A stretch of DNA of 64,000 bases, taken from the NCBI RefSeq assembly GCF_017352375.1, contig NZ_JAFEVR010000015.1, positions 1-64,000 on the forward strand, in the 5' to 3' direction. A program made the position numbers and the translations under genes. The notes beneath the pieces are model-generated. The model searched no databases. It was not told where the DNA came from and saw nothing but the letters and a program-made list of their open reading frames with translations. Position 1 is the first letter of the stretch; every line of letters begins with the position of its first letter. The DNA comes from Mycolicibacterium sp. S2-37. GTDB taxonomy: Bacteria; Actinomycetota; Actinomycetes; Mycobacteriales; Mycobacteriaceae. Below, piece after piece: positions 49,473 to 56,927 of the stretch.

Positions 49473-50465
49473 TCAGCCGGTCGGCCTGACATCCGGAGCG
49501 TCGTCGACATCGCCGGTCTCGCCCGCCCGCACGGCCCTGCGGCCGAAGTGCACCACATAGGCGAGGAAGGCCACCTCGGCCACGACACCGATTCCCACCC
49601 GCGCGAACGTCGGTAGCGGCGAGGGGGTGACCAGGGCCTCGATCAGCCCGGAGATCAGCAGCACCACCACCAGTCCGACGGCCACCGCCACCACCGCGCG
49701 ACCCTGTTCGGCGAGCACCTGGCCGCGCGGCCGGTCGCCGGGTGCGATCACCGTCCACCCCAGGCGCATCCCGACCGCCCCGGCGAGGAAGACCGCCGTC
49801 AGCTCGAGCAGACCGTGTGGCGTGAGCAGACCGAGGAAGACGTCGCCCTTGCCCGCATCGAACATCAGGCCCGCCACCACACCCAGGTTCGCCGCGTTCT
49901 GGAACAGGATGTACGGGATCGGCAGACCCAGCAGGACCGCGAAGCCGATGCACTGCGCGGCCACCCAGGCATTGTTCACCCACACCCTCAGCGCGAACGA
50001 TCCTGCCGGGTTCTCGCTGTAGTACGCGGCGAAGTCGTTGTTCACCAATTGGTCGATATCGCTGGGTGTTCCGACGACGTCGCGTACCTCGGCGTTGCCG
50101 GACACCCACAGGGCGATGACCGCGGTGACGAGCAGGAAGGCGGCGGCCGTGGCGAGCCACCACCGCCCACCGCGGTAGGCGACGACCGGGAACGACACGG
50201 TCCAGAACCGGGCGAACTCCCGCCACAGCGGGGCATGCGCGCCGGTGACGACCGCACGGGCCCGCGCCACCAGACCGGACAGCCGCCCCACCAAGACGGC
50301 GTCGGTGGACGCCGAACGGACCATGGACAGGTGGGTGGACACCCGCTGATAGAGGTCGACCAACTCGTCGACCTCGGCACCGCTGAGCCGGCGTCGGCGT
50401 TTGATCAGCACCTCCAGCCGATTCCACGCCGGGCGGTGGGCCAGCACGAATGCATCGACGTCCAC
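49473..50465 (-). CDS. SpoIIM-like multi-pass membrane protein (Rv3694c-like)
   Basis: A 330-residue stage II sporulation M-family protein. A soluble helical N-terminus (FVLAHRPAWNRLEVLIKRRR) is followed by about six membrane helices with the SpoIIM signatures YSENPAGSFALRVWVNNAWVA and TPHGLLELTAVFLAGAVGMRLG. Mycobacteria do not sporulate; it accompanies RDD and MoxR/DUF58 genes widely in actinobacteria. GTG 50465 is chosen because TAGGCT lies 8 bases upstream on the minus strand; the long upstream frame overlaps the divergent gene. Confidence 0.86.
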   Translation of the reverse strand: MDVDAFVLAHRPAWNRLEVLIKRRRRLSGAEVDELVDLYQRVSTHLSMVRSASTDAVLVGRLSGLVARARAVVTGAHAPLWREFARFWTVSFPVVAYRGGRWWLATAAAFLLVTAVIALWVSGNAEVRDVVGTPSDIDQLVNNDFAAYYSENPAGSFALRVWVNNAWVAAQCIGFAVLLGLPIPYILFQNAANLGVVAGLMFDAGKGDVFLGLLTPHGLLELTAVFLAGAVGMRLGWTVIAPGDRPRGQVLAEQGRAVVAVAVGLVVVLLISGLIEALVTPSPLPTFARVGIGVVAEVAFLAYVVHFGRRAVRAGETGDVDDAPDVRPTG

Positions 50466-50473
50466 GACGGCCC

Positions 50474-50486
50474 AGCCTAGTAGCGT
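50474..50486. promoter_or_regulatory. Abutting divergent -10 elements
   Basis: The minus-strand TAGGCT (50479-50474) and the plus-strand TAGCGT (50481-50486) are separated by a single base. They lie 8 and 7 bases from the GTG at 50465 and the ATG at 50494. The two start codons are only 28 bases apart. Confidence 0.6.
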
Positions 50487-50493
50487 GACTCCT

Positions 50494-51324
50494 ATGGTGT
50501 CCCAGCCCGAACCGGTGGTCACCGGTGACGCGGTGGTGCTCGATGTCCAGATTGCGCAGCTGCCGGTGCGCGTGCTGTCAGTGCTGATCGACATCGTGGT
50601 CGTCATCGTCGCCTACGTCATCGGGGTGGCGCTGTGGGCGGCCACGTTGATGCAGTTCGACGAGGCGTTCTCGGCTGCGGTACTGATCATCTTCACCGTG
50701 CTCTGCCTGGTGGGCTATCCGTTGGTGTTCGAGACGGCGACGCGGGGGCGCACCCTGGGCAAGATGGCGCTCGGCCTGCGGGTGGTCTCCGATGACGGCG
50801 GCCCGGAACGGTTCCGCCAGGCGCTGTTTCGCGCTCTCGCCGGCTTCATCGAGATCTGGACCCTCTCCGGCGGACCGGCCGTGATCTGCAGCATGCTCTC
50901 ACCGAAGGGCAAGCGCATCGGCGACGTGTTCGCCGGCACCGTCGTCATCAGTGAGCGGTCGGGCCGGATCAGTCCGCCGCCGGTGATGCCGCCGTCGCTG
51001 GCATGGTGGGCGTCGTCGCTGCAGCTGTCCGGTCTCGCGCCCGAGCAGGCCGAGGTGGCCCGTCAGTTCCTCGCTCGGGCACACCAATTGGACCCGCGCA
51101 TGCGCGACGAGATGGCACACCGCATCACCGCCGACGTGGTCGCCCGGATCTCTCCGCCACCGCCGCCGGGGACGCCGCCGCAGTATGTCCTCGCCGCCGT
51201 GCTCGCCGAACGGCACCGTCGTGAACTTGCGCGGATGTCCCCCGTCCCGGTGTCCCCGTCGGTGGCGCAGCCGTATCCGACGTGGCAACCGCCGGACGGC
51301 GGCGGCTTCACCCCGCCGGCCTGA
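50494..51324 (+). CDS. RDD-family membrane protein (Rv3695-like)
   Basis: A 276-residue protein. The RDD domain (about residues 15-150) has the VLSVLIDIVVVIVAYVIG helix with its Asp, a second helix, and TRGRTLGKMALGLRVVSDDG; the Arg-Asp-Asp pattern is conserved. The C-terminal half is helical and cytoplasmic and ends in a Pro-rich tail. RDD proteins are linked to transport or stress; the function here is unknown. It is divergent from the SpoIIM-like gene with a compact shared promoter. Confidence 0.86.
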   Translation: MVSQPEPVVTGDAVVLDVQIAQLPVRVLSVLIDIVVVIVAYVIGVALWAATLMQFDEAFSAAVLIIFTVLCLVGYPLVFETATRGRTLGKMALGLRVVSDDGGPERFRQALFRALAGFIEIWTLSGGPAVICSMLSPKGKRIGDVFAGTVVISERSGRISPPPVMPPSLAWWASSLQLSGLAPEQAEVARQFLARAHQLDPRMRDEMAHRITADVVARISPPPPPGTPPQYVLAAVLAERHRRELARMSPVPVSPSVAQPYPTWQPPDGGGFTPPA

Positions 51325-51328
51325 TGTC

Positions 51329-51823
51329 TCAGCGCTGCAGCAAGCCGGTCAGCATCAGTGCCGCGGCGGCGAACCCGCCGACCGTGCGTACGTGGTTCCA
51401 CGCCGTCCACGAGGAGAAGTAGGCACGCCATTCTGCCGCCGCGTCGGCGGCCGGCATCGCCGCGGGAGCCAAGCCGGCGAGGTGGTTGTTGAGCGGCACG
51501 TTGAACGCGACGGTGACGACGAACGCCACGACGCCCAACGCCGCACCGGTGAGCAGGTATCCGTTGCCCGGTTGGTGCCACCGCAGCACCGTGGCCACCC
51601 CGACGGCCACGGCCAGCAGGGCCGACCCGGTGAACAGCGCGAGGAACGGCGCATTGGCTTGCGCTTCGGCGTTGATCCCGCGCATCGCGGTGATCGCGGA
51701 GACGGGGTCGGTGCGGTCGAGCCCACGCATGACGAACGTGGAGAACGCGTAGAACAGGCCGCCCACGGCGGCACTGGTGACGATGGCGGCGACGGTGAGA
51801 ACGGTGGAGACGTGCGAAGCCAT
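51329..51823 (-). CDS. DUF1772 (anthrone oxygenase-like) membrane protein
   Basis: A 164-residue protein with four membrane helices (about residues 5-27, 57-78, 85-108 and 138-160). The motif GGLFYAFSTFVMRGLDR and the loop FNVPLNNHLAGL are typical of DUF1772. Some members are linked to anthrone oxidation in polyketide pathways, but none is nearby. The ATG at 51823 gives the usual length. Confidence 0.8.
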   Translation of the reverse strand: MASHVSTVLTVAAIVTSAAVGGLFYAFSTFVMRGLDRTDPVSAITAMRGINAEAQANAPFLALFTGSALLAVAVGVATVLRWHQPGNGYLLTGAALGVVAFVVTVAFNVPLNNHLAGLAPAAMPAADAAAEWRAYFSSWTAWNHVRTVGGFAAAALMLTGLLQR

Positions 51824-51833
51824 GCCTGGTGAT

Positions 51834-52376
51834 CTACCAGAGATCCCCGACCCGCCAATCGCAGACGAGCGCAACGGCCGGATCCATTGGCGCTGTGCCG
51901 GCGCCGGGCAGGACGAAGATGCGGTCCGCGGGGTCATAGGTGTCGATCACTCCGGCGGGACCGTTCGCGGCAGTGGGGCCGGTCCACGGCCGCCAGCCGC
52001 GCGCCGCATAGAAGGCGCACGCGGTCTCCACGGCGTTCAGCCCGCCGATCTGATGCCGCGTGCGGATGATCTGCTCGGCCTGGTCCATGACGACACGACC
52101 CAGTCCGCGCCCGCGTTGGTCGGCTCGTACCGCAACGGCTTCGACGTAGCCGGTGTCCAGCTCGGTGTCACCCTGACGCAGAAGTCTGGGCACCACGGAA
52201 GCGTGTGCCACCACGTCGGCGTCGTCGCAGACCACCACGTGGACACCGTCGACACCGTGCACCCAGTCGTGGGGCCGGAAGTGGGCGCCGAACGCCTGAC
52301 GCACCAACGACTCCGCTGCTCGGTGCTGGGCGGACGTGAGATCGCCGGCCTCGATGATCGACGTTTCCAGCATCAC
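51834..52376 (-). CDS. aac(2')-I: Aminoglycoside 2'-N-acetyltransferase, AAC(2')-I family
   Basis: A 180-residue GNAT acetyltransferase. The segment TGYVEAVAVRADQRGRGLGRVV (about 75-96) holds the acetyl-CoA-binding RGRGLG motif, and the stretches VVAHASVVPRLL, CAFYAARGWRPWTGPT, RIFVLPG and ALVCDWRVGDLW match the chromosomal mycobacterial AAC(2')-Ib/Ic/Id proteins as I recall them. It would acetylate the 2' amine of gentamicin-, tobramycin- or kanamycin-type drugs. It is flanked by accessory genes and not part of a mobile element. Confidence 0.88.
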   Translation of the reverse strand: MMLETSIIEAGDLTSAQHRAAESLVRQAFGAHFRPHDWVHGVDGVHVVVCDDADVVAHASVVPRLLRQGDTELDTGYVEAVAVRADQRGRGLGRVVMDQAEQIIRTRHQIGGLNAVETACAFYAARGWRPWTGPTAANGPAGVIDTYDPADRIFVLPGAGTAPMDPAVALVCDWRVGDLW

Positions 52377-52393
52377 CGCAGGCTGCCACGAAC

Positions 52394-53722
52394 TCAGCCG
52401 GCGATCCAGTTCCCGTGGAACCCGTACGGAACACGCTGCGGCAGCGTGATCTTCGCGACCGGGCGTGCCGCGAAGTCGGCGGCATCGAGGATCACCAGAT
52501 CGCTGCCGTTGCGTTCGGCGTCGTAGACGTAGCCCAGGTACCAGCCGTTGCTCTCATCGGCCGGACCGGAAGCGGCCGGGACGAACACCGCCTCACCGGG
52601 CCCGTCCGCGCCGCCGAAGACATGCTCGACCGCCGCACCGGTGGTGAGGTCGTGACGCACCAGCCGGTGATCGGCGACCGACACTGAATAGCGGGCGGGC
52701 AGGCCGGCCAGCCGGTCATCGATGCGAGGGAACTCGACCCCGCGGTCGTCGAGCTGTCCTTCGGTGACCTTCCCGGTGGCGAGGTCGACCGTCCAGGTCC
52801 ACATGGCGCCCTGCGCGTCGAATCCGCCTGTGTTCCGCCATAATTCGGGGTAGCGCACCGCCTGCAGCACCAACGTCGACTCCGTCTCGTAGGCGTTGGC
52901 GACGTGGAACACGTAGCAGGGATCGATCTCGAACCAGCGCACCTCGCCATACGGGTCGTCGCGGCGCAGCACGCCGAGGCGGGCACCGTAGTCGTCGTTC
53001 CAGCGGTACGGCATATCGCCCGGATTGTTCATCGCGATGTCGAGATCGAACACGATCGGCAGATCCATGAACACGACGTGGCCGCTGGTCATCGCGAAGT
53101 CGTGCATCATCGTCAAGGCCTTGACGTCGATCGGCCGGTTGACCGTCAGCTCACCGTTGGCGTCGGCCCGGTGATACGTGACGTGCGGCGCGGCAATGCT
53201 GCCGTAGCCGAAGAAGTGCAGTTCGCCGGTGGTCGGGCAGATCTTGGGATGGGCGGTCATCGAATCGGCGAGCTTGCCGCCGAAATCGTAGGCGCCGACG
53301 GTCTGCAGGTCGTTGGTGATCTCGTAGGGAAGGGACGACTCGACGAGCGCCAGCGTCTTGCCCGCGTGGTTCACGACATGGGTGTTGGCGACACTGGAGT
53401 GCAGATTGCGGCTGCCGTCGGCGTTGTACACCCCGAAATCGTGCTCGAAGCTCTCCGTGCGCACCCAGCGGTTGCGGTACCAGGCGGCGCGGCCGTTCTC
53501 GATGCGCACGCCGTGGATCATCCCGTCCCCGGCGAACCAGTGCGCGGTCGCCTGGCGCGGGTTGGGTCCGTTGCGCAGATACCAGCCTTCGAGGTCGGCG
53601 GGGATGGTGCCCTCGACGGGCAGATCGAAGGCGGTGAGTTCGTCGGCGACGGGCGCGTAATTGCCGCGTTGGAAGAACTGCCCGGTACCCGGCAGTGCTG
53701 AGGGCTCGGTGGTGTCGGTCAT
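52394..53722 (-). CDS. Carotenoid cleavage oxygenase family protein
   Basis: A 442-residue seven-bladed beta-propeller dioxygenase. The four iron-binding His are visible in MTAHPKI, LTMMHDFAMT, CYVFHVANAYE and YGFHGNW at the extreme C-terminus. The family cleaves carotenoids, stilbenes or lignin-derived double bonds; the GDGMIHGVRIENG segment is typical. The ATG at 53722 is used; the open frame upstream runs through the palindromic operator. No carotenoid biosynthesis gene is in the window. Confidence 0.9.
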   Translation of the reverse strand: MTDTTEPSALPGTGQFFQRGNYAPVADELTAFDLPVEGTIPADLEGWYLRNGPNPRQATAHWFAGDGMIHGVRIENGRAAWYRNRWVRTESFEHDFGVYNADGSRNLHSSVANTHVVNHAGKTLALVESSLPYEITNDLQTVGAYDFGGKLADSMTAHPKICPTTGELHFFGYGSIAAPHVTYHRADANGELTVNRPIDVKALTMMHDFAMTSGHVVFMDLPIVFDLDIAMNNPGDMPYRWNDDYGARLGVLRRDDPYGEVRWFEIDPCYVFHVANAYETESTLVLQAVRYPELWRNTGGFDAQGAMWTWTVDLATGKVTEGQLDDRGVEFPRIDDRLAGLPARYSVSVADHRLVRHDLTTGAAVEHVFGGADGPGEAVFVPAASGPADESNGWYLGYVYDAERNGSDLVILDAADFAARPVAKITLPQRVPYGFHGNWIAG

Positions 53723-53755
53723 GGTGCATCTCCTGTCCGCGACGTCTCCACCCAG

Positions 53756-53797
53756 AATCACATTCCACTCTCGACATGTCAAGAGTGGAATGTGATT
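53756..53797. promoter_or_regulatory. 42-bp palindromic operator over the carotenoid oxygenase promoter
   Basis: The arms 53756-53771 and 53782-53797 are perfect inverted copies of 16 bases, and the centre GACATGTC extends the symmetry, leaving one mismatch pair. On the minus strand TTGACA (53782-53777), a 17-base spacer and GATTCT (53759-53754, preceded by TGT) form a promoter that the palindrome covers from -35 to -10. Confidence 0.75.
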
Positions 53798-53809
53798 ATG
53801 TGTGCGGTA

Positions 53810-54586
53810 TCAGACGGCCTGAGCGGTGGGCAGGATGGTGATCTCGGTGAGATTGACGTGTCGAGGAACCGAGGCGATGAACGCCACCGTCTCTGCGACG
53901 TCAGCCGGAGCGAGGACGTCGATGTTCTCGATGAGGTCGGCCATCAGCCTGCTGGCGTCGGGATCGGTGACGTGGGAGGGCAGTTCGGTGTCGACCATCC
54001 CCGGTTCGATCGTCGACACCCGGACCATCTTGTGGCCCAGTTCCACCCGCAGCAGCCGCGTCAACTGGCTGATGTAGGCCTTCGTGCCGGAGTAGACGGA
54101 GAACTTCTCCAGCACCCGGGTCGCCGCAATCGACGACGTGCTGATCAGGTCCGCCGACCGGCCGGCCGCCGCGGCGTCGATCAGATGGGGGACGAAGGCA
54201 CCGATCACGTTCATCACCCCGGTGACGTTCAGGTCGATCTGGCGCTGCCAGTCGTCCACCCGCAGGTCGTCGATCGGCGAGATCAACTGGACTCCGGCGT
54301 TGGCGAACACCAGATCGGCGGCGCCGAACTCCTCGCGCACCTGTGCCGCCGCAGCGGTGACCGCCGCACGGTCGGTGACGTCGAGGGGCAGCACCAGGGC
54401 GGCGCCTCCCGCGGAACGGATCCGGCCGGCCAGCGCGTCGAGGCGTTCGGTGCGGCGGGCAGCGACGGCGACGCGCGCCCCGAGCGCGGCGAGGCGCTCT
54501 GCGGTCGCCTCTCCGATGCCACTGGAGGCTCCGGTCACCACGGCGACGCGGCCTGCGAGCGCGGTGCTGTCGATGAGTTGCGACAT
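53810..54586 (-). CDS. Short-chain dehydrogenase/reductase
   Basis: A 258-residue classical SDR. Cofactor motif TGASSGIGEA (about residues 19-28), NAG in VFANAG (about 96), catalytic Ser in STSSIAA (about 148) and Tyr/Lys in YSGTKAY (about 161-165). It is a NAD(P)-dependent alcohol or carbonyl oxidoreductase of unknown substrate. The ATG at 54586 has GAAAGGAAACTC upstream. It is divergent from the XRE regulator across 155 bases, so that regulator is the natural candidate to control it. Confidence 0.9.
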   Translation of the reverse strand: MSQLIDSTALAGRVAVVTGASSGIGEATAERLAALGARVAVAARRTERLDALAGRIRSAGGAALVLPLDVTDRAAVTAAAAQVREEFGAADLVFANAGVQLISPIDDLRVDDWQRQIDLNVTGVMNVIGAFVPHLIDAAAAGRSADLISTSSIAATRVLEKFSVYSGTKAYISQLTRLLRVELGHKMVRVSTIEPGMVDTELPSHVTDPDASRLMADLIENIDVLAPADVAETVAFIASVPRHVNLTEITILPTAQAV

Positions 54587-54741
54587 GGTGAGTTTCCTTT
54601 CTCGGTCGGTCACTTGCTCGTGCACTCGACACAACCGCCGGCAGGCCCCCGAAATCCGGCTCAACCTGGTCCAGCCCATCGGGGGACAAAGTGGGCCACC
54701 TTCATCCGGCCGTGCCCCACTCTTGACGGCAGACTGTTGGC

Positions 54742-55629
54742 GTGGTGAAGAACAGCGGCAACGAACTCGCCGAGTTCCTCAGCGCCCGGCGCGCCCGGCT
54801 CAGCCCTGATGACATCGGTCTGAGCGACAACGGCGCGCGCCGCCGTGTGCCGGGGCTGCGTCGCGAAGAGCTGGCCCGACTGGCCGGGGTCAGCGTCGAC
54901 TACTACACCCGGCTGGAACAGGGGCGCAGTCGCACCGCGTCGACCGACGTCCTCGATGCCCTGGCCACGGCGCTGCGCCTCAACGACGCCGAACGCCAGC
55001 ATCTCCATGACCTCGGTCGGCCCCGGCCTGCCCAGCGCAAACGCCGCCCCCGGCCGCAGGCAGTGGATCCCGCCACGCTGCGGCTGCTCGAACTGCTCGA
55101 CCAGACGTGCTCACCGGCCTTCGTACTGGGCCGCCGCCTCGACGTCCTGGCACACAACCGGCTCGCCGGCGCGTTGATCACCGAATTCCGTGACTTGCCC
55201 GCCCCGGCGCGCAATCAGGCGCGGTTCGTGTTCTTCGATCCGCACGCCCGCGAGCTGTACGCCGACTGGACTCAGGTGGCCAAAGACACCGTCGCGATGC
55301 TGCGGCTCGACGCGGGCCGCAACCCCCATGACGAGAAGCTGTCCGCGCTCGTCGGAGAGCTGTCGATCCACTCGCCGGAATTCCGCGCCTGGTGGAGCGA
55401 TCACGACGTGGAGCGGCGCACCACGGGCACCAAGACCTACCACCATCCGCTCGTCGGCGAGCTGACGGTGCGTTACCAGGCGCTGAACCCCTCGGGAGAT
55501 CCCGATCAGATCCTGTTCGTCTACACCACGGATGCACAGTCGTCATCCGAGAACGCGCTTCGGCTGCTGGCCGGTTGGCGCGACCGAGACCACCGCAAAC
55601 ACCACGATGTCGAAAGGGTTCACCCGTGA
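54742..55629 (+). CDS. XRE-family regulator with MmyB-like ligand domain
   Basis: A 295-residue regulator. The HTH is at about residues 35-70: PGLRREELARLAGVSVDYYTRLEQGR. A C-terminal MmyB-like PAS domain (about 105-270) begins LLELLDQTCSPAFVLGRRLDVLAHN and may bind a fatty acid or similar ligand. Such genes usually stand next to an SDR they regulate, as here. GTG 54742 or the adjacent GTG 54745 can start. The stop overlaps the SnoaL-like gene. Confidence 0.9.
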   Translation: MVKNSGNELAEFLSARRARLSPDDIGLSDNGARRRVPGLRREELARLAGVSVDYYTRLEQGRSRTASTDVLDALATALRLNDAERQHLHDLGRPRPAQRKRRPRPQAVDPATLRLLELLDQTCSPAFVLGRRLDVLAHNRLAGALITEFRDLPAPARNQARFVFFDPHARELYADWTQVAKDTVAMLRLDAGRNPHDEKLSALVGELSIHSPEFRAWWSDHDVERRTTGTKTYHHPLVGELTVRYQALNPSGDPDQILFVYTTDAQSSSENALRLLAGWRDRDHRKHHDVERVHP

Positions 55630-56057
55630 GCCACACAGAGCACGAACGGGCCATCATGGCCGTCGTCCGGCGCAACACCGAACTGGTCCAGGGCGCGGGC
55701 GACTTCGCGTTGTTCGAGGAGCTGTTCTCCGAGGACTTCATCGACCGCACTCCTCAGCCGGGAACCACCCCGGACAAAGACGGAGTGCGCGTGCTCTACC
55801 ACCGACTGCGCGACGCGTTCCCGGACTTCCGGCCCGAAATCGGCTGGCAGACCGTCGACGGGGACATCGTCACCACCTTCAAGACCTATCACGGCACACA
55901 CCGTGGAGCGTTCCTCGGGATCGCTCCCACCGGCCGCACCGTGCAGTTCGAAACCGTCGATGCGATGCGGGTGCGCGACGGCAGGATCGTCGAGCACTGG
56001 GGCGTGGCCAACCTGTTCTCGGTGGTGCAACAGCTCGGCGCACGCATCGAGGCCTGA
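55626..56057 (+). CDS. SnoaL-like ester cyclase family protein
   Basis: A 143-residue alpha+beta barrel protein. The segments LFEELFSEDFIDRTPQPG, RLRDAFPDFRPEI and VQFETVDAMRVRDGRIVEHWGVANLF match the SnoaL-like polyketide cyclase/ester cyclase group; in isolated form such proteins have varied or unknown functions. GTG 55626 overlaps the XRE stop by four bases, so it is expressed with that regulator. Confidence 0.85.
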   Translation: MSHTEHERAIMAVVRRNTELVQGAGDFALFEELFSEDFIDRTPQPGTTPDKDGVRVLYHRLRDAFPDFRPEIGWQTVDGDIVTTFKTYHGTHRGAFLGIAPTGRTVQFETVDAMRVRDGRIVEHWGVANLFSVVQQLGARIEA

Positions 56058-56110
56058 GCAGGCCCGAGATCCCCGGGCGAGAACCGCCGACGGTGGAGGA
56101 AGATCGACGG

Positions 56111-56827
56111 ATGCCGCCACGTCGCCCGTCCGCACTGCTGTCCAGGCTGGCGGGCCACCGCACCGGTACGTCGCAGCAGGCCATCCTCGCCGACTTACGC
56201 CGGGTGATCCTCGACGGTGGCGTGCCGCCCGGCACGACGATCCCGGTCAACGAGGTCGCCGAACTGTTCGGCGTCAGCACCATCCCGATCCGCGAGAGCC
56301 TCAAGACGCTGACCGCCGAGGGTCTCGTCGCCCATCACCTCAACGTCGGGTACTCGGTGGCCCAGCTGACCGCCGGTGAACTCGCAGAGATGTACCTCGT
56401 CCGCGAGACACTCGAATCGGCCGCCCTCGCCGCCGCGGTGCACCGGGCGACCGACGCCGACCGACAGCATGTCAGCGATGTCCATGCCGTCCTCGAAACC
56501 GCTGTGCGAGATGATGATTCGCACACCTATCACCGCCAGAGCCGCGCCTTCCACCTGGGCCTCACCCGGCCGGCGGGAATGCTGCGCCTGCTGCACATGC
56601 TCGAAACCGCGTGGAACATCACCGAACCCGTCCAGTTGATGGTGCACGTGGAGCCGGCACAGCGAGCGCTGCTGCAGTCCGACCACCAGCGCATGCTCGA
56701 CGCGTACCTGAAGTCGGATGCCGAGGCGCTGCTGCACGCAAGCGCCGAGCACAACCGGCGGCTCAACACCGTCGTCACCTCACTGCCCGCCGGCACCGGT
56801 CTGGTGGCGCACGACCCGGCGGAGTGA
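56111..56827 (+). CDS. GntR-family (FadR/VanR-type) regulator
   Basis: A 238-residue regulator. The winged HTH (about residues 20-85) reads QQAILADLRRVILDGGVPPG and then VAELFGVSTIPIRESLKTLTAEGLV. The all-helical FCD domain (about 95-225) has ELAEMYLVRETLE and metal-ligand-like His/Asp positions. It probably controls the NCS1 permease just downstream. ATG 56111 follows GGAGGAAG at a long but usable spacing. Confidence 0.88.
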   Translation: MPPRRPSALLSRLAGHRTGTSQQAILADLRRVILDGGVPPGTTIPVNEVAELFGVSTIPIRESLKTLTAEGLVAHHLNVGYSVAQLTAGELAEMYLVRETLESAALAAAVHRATDADRQHVSDVHAVLETAVRDDDSHTYHRQSRAFHLGLTRPAGMLRLLHMLETAWNITEPVQLMVHVEPAQRALLQSDHQRMLDAYLKSDAEALLHASAEHNRRLNTVVTSLPAGTGLVAHDPAE

Positions 56828-56832
56828 TCGGG

Positions 56833-56844
56833 AGAATATATTCT
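56833..56844. promoter_or_regulatory. AT-rich 12-bp palindrome, candidate GntR operator
   Basis: AGAATATATTCT is a perfect palindrome in an otherwise GC-rich region between the GntR and permease genes. Confidence 0.5.
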
Positions 56845-56854
56845 TCGCGCAATC

Positions 56855-56881
56855 GCGGCGAAATATCCCGCCGCTATTTTT
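56855..56881 (+). terminator. Terminator after the GntR gene
   Basis: GCGGCG (56855-56860) and CGCCGC (56869-56874) form a stem with an 8-base loop, followed by TATTTTT. It lies between gntR and the permease, so the permease would need its own promoter downstream or read-through. Confidence 0.6.
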
Positions 56882-56927
56882 CCTGCATCTAGCCTTCCCC
56901 TGAATGGTTGCGGAACAGGAAGCCAAC

